64,000 bases of DNA from Mongoliitalea lutea (GCF_014652135.1 NZ_BMYF01000023.1:24386-88385), one strand, 5' to 3'; positions 30,544 through 39,600 are shown, counted from the first letter of the stretch. Notes: generated by a model from the sequence alone, not told the origin. Numbers and translations are program-made.

Positions 30544-30886
30544 TGATTCTGAAAGTTTATTTTATATTTCAAGAAAAGTATTCGGAATTTTTCAATTTTT
30601 AAATCAAGGATATGATGCAAACTAGTAATTAGGGTAAAGCTTATAACCCTTATTTATTTGAAACTCTTTTTAGACATAATTATTTTGAGCAAATCCAAAT
30701 TTATGATGTTATTTGATTTAGTAAACAACAAAAAGTTTGTATTATTGATAAAACGCTCGTATATAAAATCAAAATCTTGTATAAATGCTAATGGGGTATC
30801 CGGTTAATCATTATTTGTTTTTTGAAAATCTGGCAAGAGAAAATCAAGAAAATATTGAGTCATGGTTTGGTTTTAATTTTTCCTTA

Positions 30887-31926
30887 TATGAATATCCGCC
30901 TACATACAAGTGGGCAAATTTTATACTTTGACAATAAGTGTCAATAACTTTCAGGGCTGAATTGTAAGTGTTTAATTGGCTGTAAATAAATAAGAAGGCC
31001 ATGAATATTCTACAATTCAATGAAAGATATCCTGATGAGGCAAGTTGCATCCATTACTTGAAGGAACAAAGGGAAAGAGAAGGTGTCATATGCAAGAAAT
31101 GTAATTCCAGGGATCACTACTGGCTTAATTCCCTCAATATGTTCCAATGTAAACATTGTGAATTTAGGACAGGGCTGAAAAATGGTACTATTATGGAAAA
31201 CAGTAAGTTGCCATTGAGGACCTGGTTGCTTGCAATGACACTTGTAAGTGCAACCAAGAAGGGATTTAGCTGCCTTGAACTACAGAGGCAGATGGGTCAT
31301 AGCAGATACGAGACTGTTTTCAGACTGTATCACAAGCTCCGGGAAGCAATGGGTAAACGTGACAGCCAATATAAACTTGAGGATATGGTCGAATATGATG
31401 AGGCTTTTGTAAGCAAGGCAACAAAATCTTCCGAAAAGACGAAGCTGAAGAAAGGCCGTGGAAGCCAAAAACAAGCTTCAGTCGCTGTTATGGCTGAATC
31501 ATCTATTCTTGAAGACTTAATTACCGGAGAAAAGGACAAAAGCTGCAGATATTTCAAGATGGTCAAAATAGATAACTTGAAGGCAAAAACAGCCGAAAAA
31601 CTGATAAAAGGACTGATAGACAAAAAAGCCGTGCTCCAGACTGATGAAAGTACGACTTATTCTAACATAGAAGATTGTATCGATGTTCATGTAAGCGAAC
31701 TATCCTCCACAAAAGAGGGCAAGTTCAACCTCAAATGGGCACATATAGCAATAAGCAACCTTAAAAGGGATCTAACGAAGTACCATATGGTTTCAGAAAA
31801 GATGCTTCAAAACTATCTCAATGAATTCTGCTATAAACTAAACAGAAGATACTTTGGTGAAAAACTCTTTGACAGACTGGTTATTGCAAGCATTTGCCCC
31901 TACTTGTATACAAGCGGATAATCATA
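30887..31926 (+). mobile_element. IS1595-type insertion sequence, complete
   Basis: A 1040-bp element bounded by imperfect inverted repeats of about 33 bases: left starts TATGAATATCCGCC (30887) and right, read from the outside, starts TATGATTATCCGC (ending 31926). It is flanked by a perfect 8-bp direct duplication, TTTCCTTA, at 30879-30886 and 31927-31934. One transposase gene fills it. Size, duplication length and transposase type all fit the IS1595 family. It appears intact. Confidence 0.9.
31001..31921 (+). CDS. IS1595-family (ISXO2-like) transposase
   Basis: A 306-residue transposase. An N-terminal zinc ribbon (CKKC and CKHC) is followed by a helix-turn-helix region and the ISXO2-like catalytic domain. 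Landmarks are VEYDEAFV (first acidic residue), LQTDESTTY (second) and the family's late NLK segment in ISNLKRDL. The length is normal and the frame has no stops, so it is probably active. The gene ends 5 bases before the right end of the element. Confidence 0.9.
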   Translation: MNILQFNERYPDEASCIHYLKEQREREGVICKKCNSRDHYWLNSLNMFQCKHCEFRTGLKNGTIMENSKLPLRTWLLAMTLVSATKKGFSCLELQRQMGHSRYETVFRLYHKLREAMGKRDSQYKLEDMVEYDEAFVSKATKSSEKTKLKKGRGSQKQASVAVMAESSILEDLITGEKDKSCRYFKMVKIDNLKAKTAEKLIKGLIDKKAVLQTDESTTYSNIEDCIDVHVSELSSTKEGKFNLKWAHIAISNLKRDLTKYHMVSEKMLQNYLNEFCYKLNRRYFGEKLFDRLVIASICPYLYTSG

Positions 31927-33263
31927 TTTCCTTATATGCATATATAATTCACAGTCCAAAATTAAACCCAAAATTTGATGAGGATCTGCAAAAATCATTT
32001 CAAAGATTAAATTTGATTACTGGAGAAGATTTTCTATTTACTTCTTTTGTTGATCCTCCAAAAGCATGGTTAAATTGGTTGCATTCTAATGAAAAATTAA
32101 ATAAGGTTAATCAAGTTTTTTTTTCAAAGGAGCAGATTAAAAACCCTAAGCTTATAATTAAAACTTTAGATAGTTCATTGACAGCTTTAATAATCTCTGA
32201 AGAATTAGGAGTCAATGTAGATAATTTACCATTTTTAGTTGTTACTCCTCATCCAAAAGAAAATTATTTTTATTTATTGAATCTTAGCAATGAAAACCTT
32301 TTGTCAGATATGGCTGGTTTAACCGAGCTATCAGTTATAATAAAAATGGGGGGAGAGATGGAAGAAGCAATTAAAAGCACCGGTTTATCATTAAAGAAAA
32401 TACAACTTGAAATACCCCTTGCAAATATTTTTCACAAACTTTCTTTTAGACTTATTAAGGTTTCGAGAAACAGGAGGGTTCTTAATGAATTAGGTGTTAA
32501 GTTGTCCAGTTTGAATAGCGTTTTTTCCAAACCATCTAAAGTTTCTGATACACAAAAAAGTGAAAATGATTTAATATTTGAAGGATATCAGATAGTAAGT
32601 AACAGATTAAGCAGCGTAATCTATAAAAATATAAAGGACAGAAGAGGTAAAAGTAAAGATTTTGATTTGCACATACTTTCTAATTGTTTTGGTCTTAATA
32701 TTGAAGAACTCCTTGAGTTTAAAAAATATATTGAACCTTCAACATTCACTTTTTTATTACAAGGTGCTAAATTAAAACTTGTGTATTCCGTTTTTTTTGG
32801 TGATACAGGTCCTTTTATTTTACCGTTCGGAAAAGCATTTGAAATAGAAATGTCTTATTCTTTGGTTCATTGGGTCAGAAATCAATATGAAATTCAATTA
32901 CCTGAGTTTTTCTATAAGTATCAACCAAATATGGAGATAATACTTGGAGAACCTCCTGGTTTTAATTTTAATTTTTTAGATCCCAAAACTCAAGAATGGA
33001 GACCTCCAATGATAGGCGGACAATTAATTGGGGTGAGTTTAGTTAACAAAGGTAGAAAAGCACAACCATTTGATACATTTGAGGATTTTCAGTCATTTTT
33101 AACTCTTGGATTCCGTATTAAAAATATTAGAAATAATTCATGTCATCCAAGTGAAACAACTTATTCGGATTTGGAAGAAATTATTCAAATTTGGAAAACA
33201 CTGTACCAAAAGGGACTCCTGAAAAAGTTATTCGGGTTAAAAAACACCTTCAGAGTAAAATGA

Positions 33264-33451
33264 GATTTTATTGGTTTTATGTCATTTTATGTTTCATATT
33301 AAAGATATGATGTTTAAATAAAATTTCTAAGTAAAAAAATGCAGCTAAATTAAAATGATATGTGATATTCTGGGGTGGGTAATTCCTATCTTAAAATGAA
33401 ATTTAAGTTAGGCCACTTTTTTAGAAAGTTTTAAAAACTTAATCAAAGGTA
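33264..33451. promoter_or_regulatory. AT-rich upstream region of the WYL gene
   Basis: 188 bases with no gene and no strong inverted repeat. It probably carries the promoter of the WYL regulator, but I could not identify clear boxes. Confidence 0.25.
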
Positions 33452-34525
33452 ATGCATACAAGATACGCTTACATCCGCTACATGACCATAGATGCCGAGT
33501 TGAAGAAAGATGGTGTGTTTATGGATGATTTGATTTTGGCATGCAGGAAGGCAATTGCTTTCGAGACAGGATCTTTGCTTGAGGATGTAAGCCTTTCAAA
33601 GCGGACCTTACAGGATGATTTAAAGGAGTTTAGGGAATCATTTAATGCTGAAATAATAGAGGAAAAAAGGCTAAAGATTGGAATTGATAAAAATGATAGA
33701 AATAGGGGTAATTTACAAACCAAAAAATCCAAATTAAAGACCTACCGATATAAAAACCCTGAATTTACCATAGCTAATCAACCAGTTTCCAAAAAGGAAA
33801 GGGCTAGTATGATTGAAGCCATGGGGGTTTTGCACAGGTTGAGTCATATGAATTCTCTCTCCTGGTTGAAGGATATTGTACAAGGCTTGGAACTGATAAA
33901 AAAAGATGGTGTTCCTAATGATGAAATCATCTCTTTTGAGGAAAACCCACAACTAAAAGGAATAGGCTATTTGGGGCAGCTTTATGATTTCATTTCAAAA
34001 AAGCAGGCTTTAGAAATCAGGTATTTTTCACATAACCTTAATCAAGAGTTTCTTTTTGTCGTTTCTCCATATTTCCTGAAACAGTATAATAAACGTTGGT
34101 TTTTATTTGCAAGATCGCACCAAAACACCCTTGAGAATCCCGATCGTCTTTTAAATCTACCTCTGGATAGAATTCAGGAAATAAAGCCATCAGATGAATC
34201 TTATGTGGTTAATCATGGTGTAAGGCCGTCAGAATATCTAAAGGATATCATTGGTGTATCCTTCGATGAAAGTAGTGGAATAGAAGCTATTCAGATCAGT
34301 GTAGATTCTAAGCAATATCATTACATAGAAAGTAAGCCGTTACACAGCAGCCAGCAAATTATTTCACGAAATGAGGATGAGGTGATCATACAGATCAACG
34401 TATATCCCAATTTTGAATTAGAATCTCTTTTATTGTCAAAAGGCGAGTATATAAAAGTAATTAGTCCTGACTCTTTGAAGTTTAGAATGAGTGATAGGAT
34501 AGAAAAAATGAAAAAAAAATACTGA
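33452..34525 (+). CDS. WYL-domain transcriptional regulator
   Basis: A 357-residue regulator. The N-terminal part looks like a winged helix (LSKRTLQDDLKEF, about 50-62). The middle holds the WYL domain: KKQALEIRYFSH, then YFLKQYNKRWFLFARSH, then NLPLDRIQEI. A C-terminal WCX-like domain follows. WYL proteins bind ligands, often nucleic acid or nucleotides, and commonly control defence operons such as BREX and CBASS as repressors (BrxR/CapW type). Here it is the last gene before the right direct repeat, so it is a good candidate regulator of the island upstream. It is transcribed in the same direction as the defence genes. Confidence 0.85.
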   Translation: MHTRYAYIRYMTIDAELKKDGVFMDDLILACRKAIAFETGSLLEDVSLSKRTLQDDLKEFRESFNAEIIEEKRLKIGIDKNDRNRGNLQTKKSKLKTYRYKNPEFTIANQPVSKKERASMIEAMGVLHRLSHMNSLSWLKDIVQGLELIKKDGVPNDEIISFEENPQLKGIGYLGQLYDFISKKQALEIRYFSHNLNQEFLFVVSPYFLKQYNKRWFLFARSHQNTLENPDRLLNLPLDRIQEIKPSDESYVVNHGVRPSEYLKDIIGVSFDESSGIEAIQISVDSKQYHYIESKPLHSSQQIISRNEDEVIIQINVYPNFELESLLLSKGEYIKVISPDSLKFRMSDRIEKMKKKY

Positions 34526-34535
34526 TTTTTTATTT

Positions 34536-34556
34536 GCGCAAATTGGCTGCGCGCTA
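34536..34556 (+). repeat. Right copy of the 21-nt direct repeat bracketing the defence island
   Basis: GCGCAAATTGGCTGCGCG (34536-34553) plus CTA, 11 bases after the WYL stop. It matches the copy at 7855-7875 at 18 of 21 positions in the same orientation. See the left copy for interpretation. Confidence 0.45.
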
Positions 34557-34644
34557 TGTCCCTTGATTTGTATCATCAACGGCAAGGGATTTGAAATTAA
34601 ATAGAGAAGATCGTATTCCTGGCTGTTAGATGAAATGATCAGCC

Positions 34645-34664
34645 GACAAAATTAAGGTTTTGTC
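34645..34664. promoter_or_regulatory. Perfect inverted repeat upstream of the first 357-aa gene
   Basis: GACAAAA (34645-34651) and TTTTGTC (34658-34664) are separated by TTAAGG. It lies about 60 bases before the start at 34723 and could be an operator or a short hairpin; there is no T run of the terminator kind. Confidence 0.35.
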
Positions 34665-34722
34665 AAGGTGCCCTAAGGATTAGGGGATTACTTGTTTTAT
34701 TTTACCATTAACATCTTCTTCC

Positions 34723-35796
34723 ATGCATATCTACCTTATCGCAGATACTGCTTCTATGCAGCTTACCGAACGTTTGTTGGTTTACCTAAAACCTTTCTTC
34801 ACTCCCGCAGTACAGTTTCATATCCGGCCCTACGAAGGTGACTCTCAATCCTATTGGGCCTGGGATGAGCTTTTTGCTGTAGGTCAGCAGGAGAAAACTA
34901 AAAGTCTGCTTCCGGCAGGGGAGCATTATTTCATCTTTTTGGTCCATGGCGCCAATGAGTACAACTGGTTTGGTGCTGTCAATCCGGATGCGTCTACGAT
35001 TGCTTTTTTGCAGACCTCCAATTGGGGAGAACTTAACCACAAGGATGACTTATATCCAGTTGCCTATCATTTAATAGCTTTGATTACTTCTATGAAGTTC
35101 TTTGGAAATCATATTAAAGATGATATCTATCATGAAGTGAGCAGAGGGTGTATGTATGATTTTTCTGAAGTAAAGGAGGAAGTGAGCTTTAAAATGAAGG
35201 CAGCCAATATTTGCAACTCTTGTTTGTCAAAGATAGCCCAATTTTCAAAAGACAGAGTAGAGGCTATGGACTTTATTCAGCGTGTATTCTTAGTATTACG
35301 ATCGATAAGGGATAATATATCTTCTTTGGATTTACAACAATTTTTTGGAAAGCCAGAATATTCACTAACAGTAGACGAGGATGCGAATTTGATTTTACAT
35401 ATAGACCATCAGCAAGTTGTACTTCCTATTTCAAATGGGAAAGAAAAAGCTTTATTCTTTATGTTGCTTAAATACGAAAGTGGATTAAGTTATCGAGATT
35501 TTGAAAAAGAAACGATCATGATTGAGTTCCTTAAGATTTATCATAAATACTTTGTTGTTAACGGGTCTTTAAACGAGTTATATAAGCAAGCTCAACGACA
35601 ATTGGAAGATGGTACCTACCGTAAGCATTTAGAACCTCTAGTATCACGCATGAGAAAAAGACTAAAAGCTTGTCTTTCGGCCTATCCTGAAATTCTACAG
35701 TCAATCAACATTCAAAGTAGAGGAGGTGCCTTAGTAATCCCAATTCAACGAAATTATTTGCAAAATAAGTTAGTGAGAAGAGGGTTAGCTTCCTAA
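34723..35796 (+). CDS. Unknown 357-aa protein, paralogue A
   Basis: The family is not recognised. It shares its full length and most conserved blocks with the 357-aa protein at 43679-44752, starting with MHIYLIAD and including FHIRPYEG, HYFIFLV, NEYNWFGA, NPDASTIAFLQTSNW and HLEPLVSR. Three cysteines are shared (C143 in SRGCM; C164 and C167 in IC..CL), which could bind a metal. There is no signal peptide or membrane segment. The N-terminal strand pattern looks Rossmann-like. Both copies sit at the edges of the sbcD/AbiE block, and this copy is not part of an obvious operon. A defence-related role is possible from context only. Confidence 0.75.
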   Translation: MHIYLIADTASMQLTERLLVYLKPFFTPAVQFHIRPYEGDSQSYWAWDELFAVGQQEKTKSLLPAGEHYFIFLVHGANEYNWFGAVNPDASTIAFLQTSNWGELNHKDDLYPVAYHLIALITSMKFFGNHIKDDIYHEVSRGCMYDFSEVKEEVSFKMKAANICNSCLSKIAQFSKDRVEAMDFIQRVFLVLRSIRDNISSLDLQQFFGKPEYSLTVDEDANLILHIDHQQVVLPISNGKEKALFFMLLKYESGLSYRDFEKETIMIEFLKIYHKYFVVNGSLNELYKQAQRQLEDGTYRKHLEPLVSRMRKRLKACLSAYPEILQSINIQSRGGALVIPIQRNYLQNKLVRRGLAS

Positions 35797-35896
35797 AGAA
35801 AAACTAATTGATAATGACAAAGGAGAGAAAAGCTTCAATTGAAACCTAGAATTAATTGAGAAAATTATAATATTCAACAATCTAAACTAAAAAAAC

Positions 35897-36616
35897 ATGT
35901 CACACGATAACTGGTCTAAACTTTACGATAAAGTATATCAACTTACATTTGGGGGAATCTATGAAAGCTTCACCAATACTACGCTTCGAGAAATCAATAA
36001 AATTTTGCCGGCTGGCAGCATCCTGGATTTCGGGGCAGGTACGGGTAGATTGTCTATTCCGCTTGTGCAACAGGGATATGAAGTAATTGCAGTTGAGCAA
36101 AGCAGCGGAATGGTTGATGTTTTCAAAGAAAAATGTGCAGAAAAGGGCCTTACCTTTCCAATTTATCCCTGTTCCATTGCCAACTACTCCAATGGTTCAG
36201 CCGATCTGGCCTTGGCAGTATTTACGGTCTTGAGCTATATCATCGATGAAGAAGAAATGCTGAAAAGCCTTCAGAATATTACAGATCATCTCAATCCAAA
36301 TGGCCTCTTTTTCTTTGATCTACCTGACAACGTTTTTTTTGCAAACCCTGTGTTATTCAATATCAATAGGCCAGATTTTCAAAGAAAAGTCACCATCAAC
36401 CCATCTGGGGTCCATCAAATTTTCAACTATCGGGAGCAAGGTTCATTGGTTTTCGATGGTGCGACAAAAAATTATGAGGATGAATTTCCCATCAGACAAT
36501 GGGATTGGGCCAGCATCGATAGGCTACTAGTGATGGCGGGATTGACAAATACCGGAAGAACATTTCCGACATTTAACGGTACGGGTTCAACTTATAAATT
36601 GTATCAGAAGCGATAA
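35897..36616 (+). CDS. Class I SAM-dependent methyltransferase
   Basis: A 239-residue methyltransferase. Motif I is ILDFGAGTGRLS (residues 42-53), followed by the acidic end of strand two in VIAVEQSSGM and motif IV-like DLALAVFTVLSYI, consistent with methylation of a small molecule or protein rather than DNA (there is no NPPY-type motif). The start ATG at 35897 is preceded by AAAAAAAC. It stands alone between the first 357-aa gene and the broken sbcD fragment. The substrate is not predictable. Confidence 0.85.
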   Translation: MSHDNWSKLYDKVYQLTFGGIYESFTNTTLREINKILPAGSILDFGAGTGRLSIPLVQQGYEVIAVEQSSGMVDVFKEKCAEKGLTFPIYPCSIANYSNGSADLALAVFTVLSYIIDEEEMLKSLQNITDHLNPNGLFFFDLPDNVFFANPVLFNINRPDFQRKVTINPSGVHQIFNYREQGSLVFDGATKNYEDEFPIRQWDWASIDRLLVMAGLTNTGRTFPTFNGTGSTYKLYQKR

Positions 36617-36623
36617 AATAATT

Positions 36624-37044
36624 TCCCATCAAGAAATGGGTGTCCCAAACTTTGAAAGCCATAGGTGAGATACCTGTACCCGTTTATGTTATCCCGGGAA
36701 ATCATGACCATGGTGCTATGGGGACAGTTTGGCATCAATCGTATTTTTTAGAAGAACGACTTACCCTTGCGCCGAATCTCCATCTACTAGTAGAGGCAGT
36801 TCTTGTGGAATTAGAGGAGGTTATCCTGTTACCTTGTCCGCTATTGAGGCGTCATGTAAACTCAGACCTTACAGAATGGCTGCGTTCCGGCGCAGAAATC
36901 TATCAAGGATTGGCGAACAAGCCCGCATAGTACTGGCCCATGGTTCTGTGTTTGAATTCGGTTCCGCTTCTTTTGAGGATGAGGAAGATGTAGGCTATAC
37001 CTCTGCCAATCTGTTGACCTTGTGTAAACTTCTACACTGGATTA
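36624..37044 (+). pseudogene. Internal fragment of an sbcD-like gene (partial duplicate)
   Basis: About 420 bases match the intact sbcD-like gene from 39789 to roughly 40215 at visibly more than 90 percent identity. The 5' part, including the start and first metal-binding residues, and the 3' half are missing. A one-base loss (AACAAGCCCGC against AACAAGGCCCGC) shifts the frame, and the end is scrambled with a short deletion. It keeps GNHDHG but cannot make a working enzyme. It starts 8 bases after the methyltransferase stop and ends just before the AbiE operators, so it probably records an insertion or recombination event. Confidence 0.85.
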
Positions 37045-37069
37045 GGAATGGGGAATTAGGTGGAGGAAG

Positions 37070-37215
37070 TTGTCACAAATTTCGACAATATATGTGACAG
37101 ATTTTTGTCGCAAATCTATCCTTTTTTTGCGATAGAAGGCTGTAGCAAACTTTTCCATTTTTTGTTACAACGATGGAAGATATCTTGTCACAAATATTTA
37201 CTAAATTTGTGACAA
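37070..37215. promoter_or_regulatory. Operator/promoter region of the AbiE-type toxin-antitoxin operon
   Basis: A perfect inverted repeat with 11-base arms, TTGTCACAAAT (37185-37195) and ATTTGTGACAA (37205-37215), overlaps TAAATTTG (37202-37209), a match to the -7 box pattern TAnnTTTG. A second inverted pair is formed by TGTCACA (37071-37077) and TGTGACA (37093-37099). Degenerate half-sites (TTTGTCGCAAAT and TTTGTTACAA) lie between. AbiEi-type antitoxins are known to repress their own operon by binding inverted repeats, so these are the likely binding sites. Confidence 0.7.
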
Positions 37216-37231
37216 AAAAAAAGAGATATAA

Positions 37232-37843
37232 ATGATACAAAGCATTGAGAAACAAATAGAAAAATCGATAAAAAGCAAGCCAAAGGGTTCTTTGGTTTTG
37301 CCAGACGATTATTTAACTGTTGGCTCATCAGAAGCCATTCGAAAAGCTTTGGATCGTTTAGAGGAAAAGAAGGTAATTATACGGGTAGCTCACGGTATTT
37401 ATGTTCGTCCTAAAATCAGCAAATTGATTGGCCCTCTTACACCTTCAGCCGAGGAAGTAGCAGAAGCCATCGCCAAAAGAGACCGAATGCGTACAGTGCC
37501 TACCGGCAGTTATGCCTTGAATGCTTTGGGGTTGAGTACGCAAGTACCTATGAACATTGTATTGCTTACAGATGGCTCGCCACGAGAAATCAAAGTAGGC
37601 AAGCGTACCATCAAATTCAAAAAAACAACACCAAAGAACCTATTGGCAAAAGGCAAAATCAGTCGCCTGGTTATTCAGGCCTTGAAGGAAATAGGTAATG
37701 GTAAGGTGACAGTAGAAGAAGAGCAGAAAATCCTTGATTTACTCCGAAAGGAAGACGTAAAGGATTTGAAACACGATATTGGCTTAGCACCGGTATGGAT
37801 TCAAAAAATAATGAAAAAAGCATTGACGGATGGCAAAGATTGA
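37232..37843 (+). CDS. AbiEi-like antitoxin / DUF6088 transcriptional regulator
   Basis: A 203-residue protein with an N-terminal winged helix (EAIRKALDRLEEKKVIIRVAHGIYVRP in the first 65 residues) and a C-terminal AbiEi-like domain (PTGSYALNALGL, TDGSPREIKVGKRTIKFKKT). In type IV AbiE systems this protein neutralises the nucleotidyltransferase toxin and represses the operon. Its gene overlaps the toxin start by 14 bases, the usual tight coupling. Inverted repeats sit directly upstream at 37070-37215. It matches the DUF6088 kind more closely than classical AbiEi. Confidence 0.85.
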   Translation: MIQSIEKQIEKSIKSKPKGSLVLPDDYLTVGSSEAIRKALDRLEEKKVIIRVAHGIYVRPKISKLIGPLTPSAEEVAEAIAKRDRMRTVPTGSYALNALGLSTQVPMNIVLLTDGSPREIKVGKRTIKFKKTTPKNLLAKGKISRLVIQALKEIGNGKVTVEEEQKILDLLRKEDVKDLKHDIGLAPVWIQKIMKKALTDGKD

Positions 37844-38873
37844 TTTTTACAATATAGAAAAAGAGGAGAAAGCAGCCATCTTTTCTGAGATTGGTACGCA
37901 ATTAGGTATGAAGCCCTTTGCCGTGGAAAAAGATTGGTGGGTAAGCCGCACCTTGGAAATCATCTTTCAAATGCCGGTAGCGGAGCATTTGGTATTTAAG
38001 GGTGGCACATCTCTCAGCAAAGCTTGGAAACTCATCAACCGATTTTCGGAAGATATAGATTTAGCGATTGATAAAGAGTTTTTTGAAGGATACCAAGGCG
38101 AAATTTCAAAAACACAGATAGGTAAACTAAGAAAAGTAGCAGGAGCCTATACTACAGGAACTTTCTTTGAAGAGTTAAAGCAGGCAATTGAAGCCAGAGG
38201 ATTTACAGAATTAGATTTTGTGGTAATTGAAGCTAAAGACAGCGACCAAGATCCAAGAGTATTGGAAATTTACTACCCCAATGTGATAGAACCTGATACC
38301 GAATATATCTTACCAAGGGTGCAGATAGAAGTAAGTTGCCGTTCGTTAAGAGAACCATTCACAGTTAGATTGTTCGGTGCTTTGGTAGATGAGTTTTATG
38401 AAGGAAAAGATTTTGCCGAACCGCTTTTTGAAGTGTCTACGGTCAATGCAGAACGGACATTATTAGAGAAACTGTTCTTGCTACACGAAGAGTTTCATCG
38501 ACCACAAGACAAAATGCGGGTAGATCGATTAAGCCGTCATGTATACGATATTTACCACCTTACCCAAGCAGGTGTAGCAGCAAGAGCCATATCCGATAAA
38601 GAACTTTTTGAAACCATTGTAGCCCATCGTTACAAGTTTTCAAGAGTGGGAGAAGTGGATTACAATCTTCATCATCCACAAACGCTTAATCCCATTCCAC
38701 CAAAAGAAGTCATAAAAGATTGGGAAGCCGATTACGCCAAAATGAAAGAAGATATGATTTACGAAGAGAATAAACAAAGTTTTGAAGACTTGATCAATAA
38801 TTTAAAAGAATTAAGAAAACAACTCCAAGCAGTTGAATGGAAGTTTGAACTTCATTTTCCAATTCCTAATTGA
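37830..38873 (+). CDS. abiEii: AbiEii-type nucleotidyltransferase toxin
   Basis: A 347-residue protein of the AbiEii/AbiGii (DUF1814) family. The nucleotidyltransferase signature is intact: FKGGTSLSKAW (G58, G59, T60, S61) followed by SEDIDLAI with D75 and D77, then the family's middle block around EVSCRSLREPF and VNAERTLLEKLFLLHEE. Such toxins are GTP-dependent nucleotidyltransferases causing abortive infection when freed from the antitoxin. All visible catalytic residues are present and the length is normal, so it should be functional. It overlaps the antitoxin gene by 14 bases, and a third, truncated gene follows 1 base later. Confidence 0.9.
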   Translation: MAKIDFYNIEKEEKAAIFSEIGTQLGMKPFAVEKDWWVSRTLEIIFQMPVAEHLVFKGGTSLSKAWKLINRFSEDIDLAIDKEFFEGYQGEISKTQIGKLRKVAGAYTTGTFFEELKQAIEARGFTELDFVVIEAKDSDQDPRVLEIYYPNVIEPDTEYILPRVQIEVSCRSLREPFTVRLFGALVDEFYEGKDFAEPLFEVSTVNAERTLLEKLFLLHEEFHRPQDKMRVDRLSRHVYDIYHLTQAGVAARAISDKELFETIVAHRYKFSRVGEVDYNLHHPQTLNPIPPKEVIKDWEADYAKMKEDMIYEENKQSFEDLINNLKELRKQLQAVEWKFELHFPIPN

Positions 38874-38874
38874 A

Positions 38875-39573
38875 ATGACTGAACAGTGGATCATAAAAGA
38901 TATAGAAAAACACATTGCACACCGCAATAGAGTGGTCATAATAGACCCATCAGGTGAGTGTGCCTACTTATTGCCCTGCATTGAAAAGCAAAACTATACC
39001 ATACTCAAAACCGAAACTTCCAACAAAGAAGAATGGCAGCGTATCAAGGAAGAATTGATGCTACGCTATGAAGCAGAAAGTAAGCACAAAGCGGAAAAAG
39101 TAGTTTTCTATGTTACCCGCCCAAAAACAGAATTGAGCTTTTTATTCGACTATTGCTTCACCCACGGTTGTGTTGATTTATCCAATCCTGTGGAGTGGTT
39201 GCGTAAGAAACTATTTACCGGCACAGGGCACCAAATCACATTGGAAAACCCAATGCTGCTTACAGCTGCCAAATTGGGCATCGGCAAAGACCTTGCTTGG
39301 TGGAAAAAGATTTTACAAAACTTAGAAGAATTAGTGTCCATTGAAGATGAATTAATTCCTTTTTTAAGTACACCCGAAAGTTTTTCCAAAGGCAAAGAAG
39401 CAGATGTTAAAAGACTTTTTGAAGAAAAATTAGTTGACCTACTTGGTCAAACTTATCGCAAAGTACCTGCCAAAACATTGGCGATAGAAGTCTCATCAAA
39501 AATTACAGCGAAGATTTGTTTCGCATTATCTGCAAGCTTGTATTTTCAAAAGTGTTTTTATCCTTTAACTTAA
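38875..39573 (+). CDS. Truncated third gene of the AbiE module, possibly a PglZ-like N-terminus
   Basis: A 232-residue frame starting at an ATG one base after the toxin stop. It begins WIIKDIEKHIAHRNRVVIID, and continues with VVFYVTRPKTELSFLFDYC and DLAWWKKILQNLEEL. This resembles the N-terminal region of PglZ-domain proteins, but the alkaline-phosphatase-type core expected further on is absent. The last 25 residues (SSKITAKICFALSASLYFQ) look like read-through into unrelated DNA: the stop falls in what looks like the promoter of the sbcD-like gene (TAACTTTG, 39571-39578). I read it as the surviving 5' part of a longer gene. The PglZ link is tentative. Confidence 0.5.
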   Translation: MTEQWIIKDIEKHIAHRNRVVIIDPSGECAYLLPCIEKQNYTILKTETSNKEEWQRIKEELMLRYEAESKHKAEKVVFYVTRPKTELSFLFDYCFTHGCVDLSNPVEWLRKKLFTGTGHQITLENPMLLTAAKLGIGKDLAWWKKILQNLEELVSIEDELIPFLSTPESFSKGKEADVKRLFEEKLVDLLGQTYRKVPAKTLAIEVSSKITAKICFALSASLYFQKCFYPLT

Positions 39574-39600
39574 CTTTGTTTAATTTCAATTGAATGGACT

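Larger units (their letters stand above)
30785..33263 (+). pseudogene. Unknown 476-aa gene split by an IS1595-type element
   Basis: The ATG at 30785 opens 34 codons ending NFSL at 30886, where the insertion sequence begins. Removing the element and one copy of the 8-bp duplication joins 30886 to 31935 in frame and yields one protein of 476 residues (NFSL then YAYIIHSPK). No other damage is visible, so the insertion is recent. The protein is not recognised: AT-rich, no membrane segment or signal, and no clear catalytic motif. It lies between the type I operon and the WYL gene, so a defence role is suggested by location only. A frame starting at a TTG in the element (31854) could still make all but the first 34 residues. 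Confidence 0.8.

Noticed and set aside
31854..31934. A TTG start at 31854 as the native start of the interrupted gene
   Set aside because: The TTG lies inside the insertion sequence; the native start is at 30785, and the frame joins exactly once the element is removed.
38875..39573. A BREX system
   Set aside because: Only a truncated gene with tentative PglZ likeness is present; no BrxA, BrxB, BrxC, BrxL or PglX genes are in the window.
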